NCBI RefSeq assembly: GCF_964253025.1
Contig: NZ_CAXUQC020000001.1
Location: 3,720,001-3,784,000 of the forward strand
Direction: 5' to 3'
Length of the DNA stretch: 64,000 nt
From: Rhizobacter sp964253025
GTDB lineage: Bacteria; Pseudomonadota; Gammaproteobacteria; Burkholderiales; Burkholderiaceae_C
A program made the position numbers and the translations under genes. The first letter of the stretch is position 1, and the number at the start of each line of letters is the position of its first letter. A model generated the notes under the pieces. It was not told the origin of the DNA. It worked only from the letters and a program-made list of their open reading frames with translations, and did no database searches. This document shows positions 54,729-62,191 of the stretch, one piece after another.

Positions 54729-54947
54729 TCAGCGGATGGACGAGCCTGCCGCGTCCGTCGCGCCAGCGCTGAGGTCACGCTCGACGACCCGGGACGACTT
54801 CGGCCTCGCCGGCGGAGGCTCGGCCCAGGGCCAGGCCGCGCAGGCCGACAGCGAGAAGGCCAGCAGCAAGCCGAGGCCGACGGACACGGCGCGCGACGAC
54901 GGACGGCAACGGGTCTCCCGGTGCAATGAGGCAAAGCGGTACATCAC
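54729..54947 (-). CDS. small lipoprotein
   Basis: A 72-residue protein with a lipoprotein signal: basic start, VSVGLGLLLAFSLSAC with the lipobox L-S-A-C, then a short Pro-rich mature part of about 35 residues. Its start overlaps the stop of the PilL-like gene, so translation is coupled. A VirB7-like role at the outer membrane is conceivable from size and context, not from sequence. Confidence 0.7.
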   Translation of the reverse strand: MMYRFASLHRETRCRPSSRAVSVGLGLLLAFSLSACAAWPWAEPPPARPKSSRVVERDLSAGATDAAGSSIR

Positions 54948-55417
54948 GGCTCCTTGACGGGTTCGGGGGCATGGCGCTCGATCGCCACGAGGCGATGCGC
55001 ATGGTCGACAACCAGGCGGTGGTCATCGCCGATCAGCAGCAGGAGCGCCTGCTCGATCGGCATGACGCCCGCGCGTGCGGCGATCGGCGGCACACGTCGC
55101 CGCAGCACTTCCGCACTGACCATCGGATCCACCGTGCGGTCAGTGACCCGGTACCGCACGGGCTCCAGCATCGAGCTGAAGGCATCGCCGACGGTCTGCG
55201 CCCGGGTATCGAACTCGACGAGGGTGCCCACCTTGAGCGGGTTGACCGGCACGGGCTGCGTCCCGGCCGGCTGAGCGACAGAACGCTCCGGCAGCAGCGT
55301 GAGGAGGACCAGGGCGGACAGGGCGGCCAGTACGAGCCAGCGCACGGCGGCCCGCGCCTGCGGCGGCGGGTGGGCAAAGGACTGCAGGGCACGGGCGAGC
55401 AGGCTCATCACGTTCAT
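54944..55417 (-). CDS. PilL/TcpQ-like protein
   Basis: A 157-residue envelope protein. An N-terminal hydrophobic segment (WLVLAALSALVLLTLLP) is followed by a domain that resembles the N-terminal part of integrating-element PilL proteins: TVGDAFSSMLEPVRYRV, then PPIAARAGVMPIEQALLLLIG and HRLVVDHAHRLVAIE. The ATG at 55417 has GGAGAGA upstream. It heads the leftward operon with the lipoprotein and sigma-factor genes. Assignment is by eye and moderate. Confidence 0.65.
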   Translation of the reverse strand: MNVMSLLARALQSFAHPPPQARAAVRWLVLAALSALVLLTLLPERSVAQPAGTQPVPVNPLKVGTLVEFDTRAQTVGDAFSSMLEPVRYRVTDRTVDPMVSAEVLRRRVPPIAARAGVMPIEQALLLLIGDDHRLVVDHAHRLVAIERHAPEPVKEP

Positions 55418-55452
55418 CGCGCATCTCTCCATGACGGGGTGCGCGATGCAGC

Positions 55453-55467
55453 GCAACCACCGTGCCA
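55453..55467 (-). promoter_or_regulatory. sigma-54 promoter of the PilL-sigma factor operon
   Basis: On the leftward strand TGGCACG-GTGG-TTGC (55467 to 55453) matches the sigma-54 consensus at all invariant bases. The start codon at 55417 is 36 bases beyond the -12 element. Confidence 0.87.
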
Positions 55468-55645
55468 TCGCGTGCGGCACATGGTTACCGTGGCGCTCTG
55501 CACCGTGCGGCGACCTCCACTGCATTCGGGCTGCCCGAGGGGGAGAGGCGGCCCATCTTCCGGGTTGTGAGGCGCGTCCCGTTCCCGGCAGCTGCCGGCG
55601 CTCTCGCCGAGCCGCCGTGCGAAGGATCGCGCGCGGCCCCGACCG

Positions 55646-55665
55646 CTGTGCGCGAATCCGCACAG
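55646..55665. promoter_or_regulatory. candidate enhancer site (UAS) for the PilL operon
   Basis: CTGTGCG-CGAA-TCCGCAC-AG, the most symmetric copy of the repeat, about 210 bases upstream of the predicted start. The cargo promoter TTGACA begins 11 bases to its right. Confidence 0.72.
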
Positions 55666-55676
55666 GGCGGGCCACC

Positions 55677-55704
55677 TTGACAAGATCGGCATCCGCCCTA
55701 TGCC
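55677..55704 (+). promoter_or_regulatory. sigma-70-type promoter of the second cargo block
   Basis: TTGACA (55677-55682), 16 bases, TATGCC (55699-55704), the same layout as the promoters at 49.2 and 50.7 kb. The start codon at 55780 is about 70 bases past the expected transcript start. Confidence 0.72.
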
Positions 55705-55779
55705 CGATGGGCGTCGACCGACGCATCCGTTCCGGCCCATGCCGGGATGGGGATCCTCCAACGAAGGGAAGTGAGGCCA

Positions 55780-56496
55780 GTGCGTAGCACTGTCCTGCCG
55801 CAGCGGACCCTCCAGGTCCGACTGCTCGAGACGGAGGCGTTCAAGGGCGAACTCCGCATCGCGGACGAGGCCCTCCGCAACCAGGTTCTGAAGGTCACGC
55901 AGCACGCCTACCGGCGCGCTCGCATCAACCCGGCGAACCTGGAGTACTACCCGTTCGACACGTACGTGCTCGCAGGAGCATTCGTCAACCCGTACCTGCC
56001 GGACGAGTTCAAGCCCGTTGTCACCGTCGCGCTCAAGCGGGCCGACAACCTCAAGATGCTCGACAAGCGTCTCGAGGTCGACCCGCTCAAGCTCGTCGCC
56101 AGCCCGCCGCTCGACCTGGTCTACCCGGTCGCCGTGGCGGCTCGCGCCGCAGTCGGCAAGGGCGTGCGCGGGGTCTACCCCGCCATGCGCCCGGCCATGC
56201 TGGAGCTGGCTTGGAAGCTCGGCTTCCAGGCTCAGGCCGGCCTGAATGCCACGGTCAACGGAATCCCCGACATGCTGCGCGCGCTGGGTTACCAGATCGT
56301 GCCGCTGTCCGAAGACAACCTGGACCGGGTCATCTTCGAGGGCGAACAGGTCGTCAACTGGTTGCCGCGCGAGCGGTTCCGGCAAGCGGCCCGAAAGCTC
56401 GCCTGGCAGACCCGGCACAACCAGGTCCTGCCCTTCGTCTGGCATCGGGAGACACAGCAGAAGCTTCAGCTTCTGCCGTCCAACCCGTTCATCTGA
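55780..56496 (+). CDS. protein of unknown family (cargo cassette)
   Basis: A 238-residue soluble, basic protein without signal peptide or membrane helix. I recognise no family. Notable segments are ALRNQVLKVTQHAYRRARIN, NLEYYPFDTYVLAGAFVNPYLPDEF, ASPPLDLVYPVAVAARAAVGKG and VNGIPDMLRALGYQIVPL. GTG at 55780 is preferred because AAGGGAAG stands 8 bases upstream; an ATG at 55747 is in frame. The DMT transporter gene follows after 87 bases with no new promoter, so they are likely co-transcribed. Confidence 0.7.
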   Translation: MRSTVLPQRTLQVRLLETEAFKGELRIADEALRNQVLKVTQHAYRRARINPANLEYYPFDTYVLAGAFVNPYLPDEFKPVVTVALKRADNLKMLDKRLEVDPLKLVASPPLDLVYPVAVAARAAVGKGVRGVYPAMRPAMLELAWKLGFQAQAGLNATVNGIPDMLRALGYQIVPLSEDNLDRVIFEGEQVVNWLPRERFRQAARKLAWQTRHNQVLPFVWHRETQQKLQLLPSNPFI

Positions 56497-56504
56497 CGAA
56501 CCGT

Positions 56505-56536
56505 CCGGACGCCGCGCCTCTGCGCGCGGCGTCCGG
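56505..56536 (+). repeat. hairpin between the unknown gene and the DMT transporter gene
   Basis: A 13-bp perfect GC-rich stem (56505-56517 with 56524-56536) with a 6-base loop and no T-tract. It may stabilise or attenuate the two-gene transcript. Confidence 0.65.
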
Positions 56537-56583
56537 CTGCACACACCGTCCCACACAACGAGAAGAAAGGTGGTGATCGACGC

Positions 56584-57561
56584 ATGTCGGTCCAGCCTAA
56601 GTCCGAGCCGTGGTTCTCCGGACCCGCGGGCTACGCCATTGCAGCAGCCATCGGAACGGCGCTTCTGCAATGCTCGATCAAGCAGTTGCGGGAGGTCGGT
56701 TACTCAACTGAACTCCTGCTGTCTCTGAGGTACACCGGTGCGCTGTTGATCAGCGTCGGGCTCGTGCTCTGGTACGTGCCCAAGCCGGCCGGCGCGAAGT
56801 GGGGCATCTTGTCCCGCTTCAAGCCGATCAAGCCCGGGGAACAACTGCTTCGCGGTGTGTTGATGCTCGGAACCACCATCGGTGTGTTCGTGAGCACCGA
56901 GTACCTGACCGGAGCCCAGCTCGCTGCCATCGGCCAAGCCACTTGGCCGATGTTCGCACTGATGCTGGCGCCGCTGTTCAGCGAACACATCAGCAAGCTG
57001 ATGTGGGTCCTCCTCTCCACCGCTGCCACGCTCTGCGGGCTTGGCCTGCTGCTGCTGGACACGGACGTGGACGACCTTCCGCTGTTCCTGACAGGTACCG
57101 TCATCGTGTGCGGTGCCTCCATCTGCACCGCGCTCAACCAGCACTTCGGTCGCCGGGCCCAACTCCGCAAGGAGAACTCGTACGTGACAATGTTCTATCA
57201 GTCACTGCTGGGAACGCCCGTTACCGCAGCGCTGTGGATCGTGCCCATCGGCCCGTTCGAGAAAGTGGAGTTCGACTTCGATCAGGTAGCCCCCGGCCAC
57301 CTGCCGTGGCTCGCGCTCGTTGCAGTCCTCGGCTTCCTGCCGCAGCTCTGGTACTTTCTCGCACTTCGCGCTCCGGTCAGCAAGACCACCCCGATGTCGG
57401 CTTGCCAGCCGATCTTCGCGGCGGGCTTCGACCTCGCGTTTGACCGCGTCGTCCCATCCCTTTTGGGCGGAGTCGGCCTGTTCGTCCTCTTCATCGGAGC
57501 GGGGCTGGGCTGGCCTGCCACCATCGCACAGAAGGAGCAGCGCGACCCTGGCACGAAGTAA
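56584..57561 (+). CDS. EamA/DMT family transporter (cargo cassette)
   Basis: A 325-residue transporter with ten helices arranged as two EamA repeats. GYAIAAAIGTALLQCSIKQL and TEYLTGAQLAAIGQATWPMFALMLAPLFSEHIS are in the first half; LALRAPVSKTTPMSACQPIFAAGFDLAF lies in the second, matching the family's conserved Pro-containing ninth helix. The ATG follows GAAAGGTGGTGAT. Codon use (CCT, GTT, ACT, AAG) is visibly less GC-biased than in the VirB genes. Substrate unknown. Confidence 0.85.
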   Translation: MSVQPKSEPWFSGPAGYAIAAAIGTALLQCSIKQLREVGYSTELLLSLRYTGALLISVGLVLWYVPKPAGAKWGILSRFKPIKPGEQLLRGVLMLGTTIGVFVSTEYLTGAQLAAIGQATWPMFALMLAPLFSEHISKLMWVLLSTAATLCGLGLLLLDTDVDDLPLFLTGTVIVCGASICTALNQHFGRRAQLRKENSYVTMFYQSLLGTPVTAALWIVPIGPFEKVEFDFDQVAPGHLPWLALVAVLGFLPQLWYFLALRAPVSKTTPMSACQPIFAAGFDLAFDRVVPSLLGGVGLFVLFIGAGLGWPATIAQKEQRDPGTK

Positions 57562-57678
57562 GCATAGGGGGCAAGCCATCGTCATGCTTTTTAGCAATTG
57601 ACGGTGTGCCTGCCTGACATCGACACCCGGCGGCAATCTCCGCGGACAGTAGTCCGTTCGGAGGCCGGTGTGCCGATC

Positions 57679-57716
57679 GCAAGGCGCTGACATCCAGTCA
57701 GCGCCTTGCTTCTTTT
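57679..57716 (+). terminator. terminator of the second cargo block
   Basis: A 13-bp perfect stem (57679-57691 with 57697-57709), 5-base loop, then TTCTTTT. It marks the right end of the block. The 117 bases between the DMT stop and this stem include another small hairpin (CGGAC-AGTA-GTCCG) but no gene. Confidence 0.92.
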
Positions 57717-57761
57717 GGGCGGGCATCTTCCACGCATGACGACCGAACAGGAGCCCTCGAG

Positions 57762-58142
57762 ATGACTGAAGCAGCGAATGGCGTGAACGGCACGACGCCC
57801 TCTCAGGAACCGCGCCGCCGCGCGCGCAAGAAGACGGCCCAGCCGCCCAAGGCGCGTGCGCCCCGGCAGGCCGAGCGCTGGATCCCGATCGACGACCTGA
57901 CCCTTGCCACGGTGACGCGGGTCCGCGCCGAGGTGCAGAAGCGCACGAAGATGCGGCCGGACCTGTCCATGGTGATCGCCGCGATGCTGCAGCATGCCGC
58001 CGAGTCGCCAACCCTGGCCGACGCCGTGGCCCGCCACGGCCTGGACGCCTATGCCCGGGCACTCGACGGGGCGACGGCCGCGGCTGAGGCGCCCTCCGGA
58101 ATCGAAGAGGAGCCGCTGCCCCTCAGCTCCGGGCCTGCATGA
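57762..58142 (+). CDS. small basic protein of unknown function
   Basis: A 126-residue protein. The first 40 residues are Arg/Lys/Pro-rich and probably disordered (EPRRRARKKTAQPPKARAPRQ). A helical part follows (WIPIDDLTLATVTRVRAEVQKRTKMRPDLSMVIAAMLQHAAE). It looks like a nucleic-acid-associated accessory protein of a mobile element, but no family is recognised. GGAGCCCTCGAG precedes the ATG. Its last 20 bases overlap the convergent LysR gene. Confidence 0.6.
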   Translation: MTEAANGVNGTTPSQEPRRRARKKTAQPPKARAPRQAERWIPIDDLTLATVTRVRAEVQKRTKMRPDLSMVIAAMLQHAAESPTLADAVARHGLDAYARALDGATAAAEAPSGIEEEPLPLSSGPA

Positions 58143-59013
58143 GCAGCCAGTCGCGAAAGGCCGCGAGCTGCGGCGTTTCGGTCCGGGCCTTCGGCACGCA
58201 CAGGTAGTAGCCGCGGTTGGTGGAGATGGGCAGGTCCAGGGGCACCGCGATGCGCCCCTGGGCCAGGTCGTGCTCGATCAGGCAGCGCTGGACCACCGCG
58301 ATGCCGAGGTTGGCCGCGGCCGCCTCGATGAGGCCTGCGGCCAGGTCGAAGCCGGGGCCCATGCGGGTGCCCGTCAGGTTGACCCGATGGGTGTCGCACC
58401 ACAGCGCCCAGTTGTCCGGGTAGTTGGTGTGGTGCAGCAGCGGAAAACGCAGCACGTCCGCGGGCTCGCGCACGCGCTCGGCCACGCTCGGGTGGCACAC
58501 CGGAACGATCTCCCGCCCGATGATGTACGTCGCCTGCACATGGGAAGGCCAGCGGCTGGTGGAGGTGAGCCGCGTCTGGATCCAGCAGTCGACGTCTTCC
58601 CGGCGGAAGTCGTCGTCCTTCCAGTACGGCTTGAAGACGATGTCCAGGTCGGGGTGAGCCGCGTGCAGCGACGCCATGCGGGGCACGAGCCAGCGCATGT
58701 TGAGCGAGGAGATCGCCGCCAGCCGCAGCGAGCGCAGGGAACGGTCATGGCGTCGGGCCGGCACCGCGGCTTCGAGCACGGCCAGCGCGGGGTGGACCTG
58801 CTCGTAGTACACGCGCCCCTCGGGCGTCGGCTGCGCCCCGTTGGGGCCTCGCTCCAGCAGCACGATGCCGAGGCGGGCCTCCAGCCGCAGCACGGCGCGA
58901 CTGATGGCGCCTTGCGTCACGGACAGCCGCTCGGCCGCGCGCGAGAACGTCCCGGTCTCGGCAACCGCGACGAAGGCATGGAGCTCGATCAGCGACGGCG
59001 AAAGGATGCGCAC
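58123..59013 (-). CDS. LysR-family transcriptional regulator
   Basis: A 296-residue LysR regulator. The HTH is clear: LIELHAFVAVAETGTFSRAAERLSVTQGAISRAVLRLEARLG. The effector domain starts RSLRLAAISSLNMRWLVPRM, of the GcvA-like branch. Start is a GTG at 59013. It diverges from the Bug receptor gene, which with the amidohydrolase is its likely target. Confidence 0.9.
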   Translation of the reverse strand: MRILSPSLIELHAFVAVAETGTFSRAAERLSVTQGAISRAVLRLEARLGIVLLERGPNGAQPTPEGRVYYEQVHPALAVLEAAVPARRHDRSLRSLRLAAISSLNMRWLVPRMASLHAAHPDLDIVFKPYWKDDDFRREDVDCWIQTRLTSTSRWPSHVQATYIIGREIVPVCHPSVAERVREPADVLRFPLLHHTNYPDNWALWCDTHRVNLTGTRMGPGFDLAAGLIEAAAANLGIAVVQRCLIEHDLAQGRIAVPLDLPISTNRGYYLCVPKARTETPQLAAFRDWLLMQARS

Positions 59014-59062
59014 GTAGGTATTACATCACGACATGGCTTTGTGACAGTTCGTCGATGGACGC

Positions 59063-59083
59063 CTGTGCAGGGCGCGCGCACAG
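59063..59083. promoter_or_regulatory. palindrome in the LysR/Bug intergenic region
   Basis: CTGTGC-N9-GCACAG, 45 bases before the Bug start codon, is a candidate operator for the divergent LysR regulator. It differs in half-site spacing from the YTGTGCG-N4-NCNGCAC sites of the sigma-54 promoters. Confidence 0.4.
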
Positions 59084-59127
59084 TCCGCGCTGTCGTTTTG
59101 GAACCCTTACCAGAAAGCGAGTCCGTG

Positions 59128-60114
59128 ATGTCCATCAGCCGCCGCCAGGTCGTTCTTTCCACCTCCGCATTCGGAATGCTCGGCGTCAGTGGCGCCACAC
59201 GCGCGGCCACGCCCGCCGCCTTCCCCGAACGGGCGATCACCATCGTCGACCCGTTCGCCGCCGGCAGCAACACCGACTACTTCTCGCGCGCGCTCGGCGA
59301 CGAACTGGCCAAGCTGCTGGGTCAGCCGGTGATCGTGGAGAACCGCTCGGGCAGCGGCGGCGCCATCGGCGCCGAAGCGGTCGCCCGGGCCAAGCCGGAT
59401 GGCCATGTGCTCGGTCTCGCGTCGGTCAGCACCCTGGTGTCGAACCCGGCCGTCAACAAGGCGTTGCGCTATGACCCGCTGAAGGACTTCGCCCCCGTCA
59501 CGACCATCGTGACGCTGCCCAGTGCGACGGTCGTGTTGGCCAACTCCCCGATCAAGAGCCTGAAGGACCTGATCCAGCAGGCCAAGGGCGCGCCGGACAC
59601 CGTGTCCTTCGCGAGCCCCGGCGCCGGCTCGGCCGGCCACGTGCTGCTCGAGCAGTTCGCCCACCTGGCCGGCGTGAAGTTCCTGCACGTGCCGTACCGC
59701 GGCAGCGGCGGCATCCTGAACGACCTGTTCGGCGGACAGGTGCAGGTGGCGAGCGACAACATCCCCTCGCTGCTGCCGCACATCAAGAGCGGGCGCCTGC
59801 GTGCGCTGGCCGTGCGCGACGTCCGCCGGGTGCCCGGCCTGCCCGACGTGCCCACCTTCAAGGAGCTCGGCTTCGAGGCCGTCAGCCAGCCGCTCTGGTT
59901 CGGCCTCGTGGCGCCGGCCGGCACGCCGCGCGAGGTCGTTGCCCGCCTCAACGAGGCGTCGCTCCAGGCGATGCGCACCCCGGCCTTCCTGCAGAAGGTG
60001 GAGGCCGTGGCCGGCACCCCCTCGCCCAGCTCGCCCGAGGAATTCCAGCGCCTGATCGCCGACTGGCTGGCGCAGTTCCGCAAGACCGTGCAGGTCGCCA
60101 ACATCACCTTGTGA
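59128..60114 (+). CDS. Bug-family tripartite tricarboxylate transporter substrate-binding protein
   Basis: A 328-residue periplasmic receptor. The signal peptide begins MSISRRQVVLSTSAFGMLG, with an Arg pair compatible with Tat export. The mature part shows the Bug pattern: FPERAITIVDPFAAGSNTDYFSRALGDELAKLLGQPVIVENRSGSGGAIGAEAVARAKPDG, YDPLKDFAPVT, and HVPYRGSGG. Bug receptors bind carboxylates or amino-acid-like ligands. With an N-formylglutamate amidohydrolase directly downstream, an acylated amino acid is a reasonable ligand guess. Confidence 0.92.
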   Translation: MSISRRQVVLSTSAFGMLGVSGATRAATPAAFPERAITIVDPFAAGSNTDYFSRALGDELAKLLGQPVIVENRSGSGGAIGAEAVARAKPDGHVLGLASVSTLVSNPAVNKALRYDPLKDFAPVTTIVTLPSATVVLANSPIKSLKDLIQQAKGAPDTVSFASPGAGSAGHVLLEQFAHLAGVKFLHVPYRGSGGILNDLFGGQVQVASDNIPSLLPHIKSGRLRALAVRDVRRVPGLPDVPTFKELGFEAVSQPLWFGLVAPAGTPREVVARLNEASLQAMRTPAFLQKVEAVAGTPSPSSPEEFQRLIADWLAQFRKTVQVANITL

Positions 60115-60136
60115 GCGCACCTGCATCGCGACCGAC

Positions 60137-61003
60137 ATGACCATGGACTGCATCTCCGTCCTCGAGGGACGCGAGGGGCTGGAGCTGCCGCTGGTGTGCG
60201 ACTCGCCCCACAGCGGCGTGCACTACCCGGACGACTTCCGCCACGCGATCCCGCGAGCCGAACTTCGCATGGCCGAAGACACCCACGTCGACCGCCTGTG
60301 GGGCCACGCACCGGAGGTGGGCGCGACACTCGTGCTCGCGCACTTTCCGCGCACGTACATCGATGCGAACCGACCGCTGGACGACCTGGACCCGACACTG
60401 CTGCACACGCCGTGGCCTCGGCCGCTGAACCCGAGCCGCAAGTCGCAGCTGGGCTTCGGCCTCATCTGGCGCAACGTCCGCGCCGAGGCCGCCATCTACG
60501 ACCGGCGCCTGAGCGTCGAGGAAGTACAGCACCGCATCCAGCACTACTGGGCGCGTTACCACGCTGCGCTCTCCGGCGCGCTGTCGCGCGCGGTCCAGCG
60601 GCACGGTGCGTGCTGGCACCTCAACCTGCATTCGATGCCGCACGACGCGTACGCACGCCTGGGCGTGGAGTCCGCCACCCCGCTCGCCGACTTCGTGCTG
60701 GGCGACCGTCACGGCACCAGCTGCGACCCGGAGTTCGTGGAGGTGGTCCGCAGGGCCATCGGCGCCCACGGGTATCGGGTCGCCGTGAACGATCCGTACA
60801 GCGGCCAGGAGCTGGTGCGCATGGCAGGCGATCCGTCCGCCGGCCGGCACAGCCTGCAGGTCGAGGTGAACCGCGCGCTCTACATGAACGAGGCGACGCG
60901 CGAGCCGAACGGTCACTTCGACGACCTGCGCGAGAGCCTGGCCAGCGTGCTGGAGGAGATTGCCCGCTACGTCCGCCTGCGTTGCATGGCCGGAATGGTT
61001 TGA
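60137..61003 (+). CDS. N-formylglutamate amidohydrolase family protein
   Basis: A 288-residue FGase-family enzyme, which hydrolyses N-formyl-L-glutamate (last step of one histidine degradation route) or related N-acyl amino acids. Landmarks are LVCDSPHSGVHYPDDF, EDTHVDRLWGHAPEVGATLVLAHFPRTYIDANR, and WHLNLHSMPHD with metal or catalytic His. No other hut genes are here, so the substrate may differ. It starts 22 bases after the Bug gene, in one operon. Confidence 0.88.
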   Translation: MTMDCISVLEGREGLELPLVCDSPHSGVHYPDDFRHAIPRAELRMAEDTHVDRLWGHAPEVGATLVLAHFPRTYIDANRPLDDLDPTLLHTPWPRPLNPSRKSQLGFGLIWRNVRAEAAIYDRRLSVEEVQHRIQHYWARYHAALSGALSRAVQRHGACWHLNLHSMPHDAYARLGVESATPLADFVLGDRHGTSCDPEFVEVVRRAIGAHGYRVAVNDPYSGQELVRMAGDPSAGRHSLQVEVNRALYMNEATREPNGHFDDLRESLASVLEEIARYVRLRCMAGMV

Positions 61004-61102
61004 CCGATCGCGGCCCCGCGCCGCGATCACCCGCACGCGCCCCCACGACGGGTGCAACGCGGTGGGGAGGAGCCGTGTTCGATTCAACACAGGGAGGCCA
61101 CC

Positions 61103-61984
61103 ATGACCATCGACACCCCGACCCGGCCGGAATGCCGGCTGCTTCCGCCGCCGATGCCGCGGCGACCCTTGCGCACGGACGTCCGTCTGTACGACGCCCC
61201 GCCGAAGCCGGTCCCGCAGGTCCCTTCACCCCCGGATGATCGAGTCATGCCCCTGCCCACGCTGCTGCGCCAGCTGATGCATGCCGACGGCCCGGGTGCG
61301 CGTGAACGGCTGGTGCGCAGCCTGCTCGCCGAGATCGGCTTCCAATGGCTGGGCTACTGCCAGGTGTCCCTGCAGCGCAGCCAGCCCGAGCCGCTGTCGT
61401 ACTGCACGACCTGGACGGACCCCTCGTGGGCGCGCCGGTATGTGGAAGAGGGCTTCTTCGAAGTCGACGCCCGGCTTCACGAGGCCACCCGCTCGAGCCT
61501 GCCCTGCGTCTGGCACGTCGACGAACTGGAGCGCCGCGCGCCACTCGACGCACCTCGCGCCCGCGTCGCCCACTTCGTGGCCGAACTGCGTCGCACCGGC
61601 ATGCACAGCGGCGTGTTGTTCGGCCTCCCGGGGTTTCGCCTCTACGAGCGCCACATGGTCGGCCTGCTGTCGCGTCGCAAGGGCAGCCGCTGGCTCGACG
61701 ACGGGGTGCTGGAACAAGCCTGGACGATCGCCCTCGCGGTGCACGAATACCAGTTGCACTGCGCGGTCGACGACGAGCCGGCGCCCGTGACCGATCAGCT
61801 CACGCCGGTGCAGACATCCATCCTTCGCTGCCTGGCCACCGGCCTGGGCGACAAGGGCATCGCCGCCTTCCTGGGCCTCAGCCTGCACAACGTGGACTAC
61901 CACATGCGGCAGCTTCGCAAGCGCTTCGGTGTGCGCAACCGGCTGCAACTGATGCAGGCGGCCGCGCGGCTGAACACGCGGTGA
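61103..61984 (+). CDS. LuxR-family regulator with autoinducer-binding domain (LuxR solo)
   Basis: A 293-residue regulator. Residues about 60-215 look like the acyl-homoserine-lactone domain: W-A-R-R-Y then D nine residues on (the W-x3-Y-x8-D pattern of TraR/LuxR ligand contacts), followed by a conserved Trp (PCVWHVDEL) and GVLFGLPG. The Pro after the Asp is replaced by Ala. The C-terminal HTH (DQLTPVQTSILRCLATGLGDKGIAAFLGLSLHNVDYHMRQLRKRFGVRNRLQLM) is complete. No luxI is present in the window. AGGGAGG precedes the ATG. It lies directly upstream of the VirB3-B2-B4 promoter region. Confidence 0.87.
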   Translation: MTIDTPTRPECRLLPPPMPRRPLRTDVRLYDAPPKPVPQVPSPPDDRVMPLPTLLRQLMHADGPGARERLVRSLLAEIGFQWLGYCQVSLQRSQPEPLSYCTTWTDPSWARRYVEEGFFEVDARLHEATRSSLPCVWHVDELERRAPLDAPRARVAHFVAELRRTGMHSGVLFGLPGFRLYERHMVGLLSRRKGSRWLDDGVLEQAWTIALAVHEYQLHCAVDDEPAPVTDQLTPVQTSILRCLATGLGDKGIAAFLGLSLHNVDYHMRQLRKRFGVRNRLQLMQAAARLNTR

Positions 61985-62018
61985 ACCCCGTCCGGCGACC
62001 CGCACGCGCGGGTCGCCC

Positions 62019-62038
62019 TTGTGCGGATTCCTGCACGG
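62019..62038. promoter_or_regulatory. candidate enhancer site (UAS) for the VirB3-B2-B4 operon
   Basis: TTGTGCG-GATT-CCTGCAC-GG, the third copy of the repeat, about 135 bases upstream of the predicted start. Confidence 0.65.
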
Positions 62039-62136
62039 GGGTCCGCCCACCGCCGCACCGACCGGGCGCCGCGCGTCCGCCGGTTTCGCCAAGCAAATCA
62101 AGGTCTTGTCGGCCGTCGGTCGGGGAGACAGCGGCC

Positions 62137-62151
62137 TGGCACAGCTCTGGC
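62137..62151 (+). promoter_or_regulatory. sigma-54-type promoter of the VirB3-B2-B4 operon
   Basis: TGGCAC-AGCTC-TGGC keeps the GG-N10-GC core and differs from consensus at one -12 base (TGGC for TTGC). The distance to the start codon (41 bases) matches the two perfect sites. Confidence 0.68.
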
Positions 62152-62191
62152 GAATGCCACGCCGTCCGACTCAACGCCCGCATTGCCCACC

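Noticed and set aside
57593..57720. Possible small RNA between the DMT stop and its terminator (TTGACG followed by two hairpins)
   Set aside because: No acceptable -10 element at 16-18 bases from TTGACG, so I treat it as the 3' untranslated region.
57994..59127. 378-codon N-terminal extension of the Bug receptor
   Set aside because: It would bury the signal peptide and runs antisense to the LysR gene.
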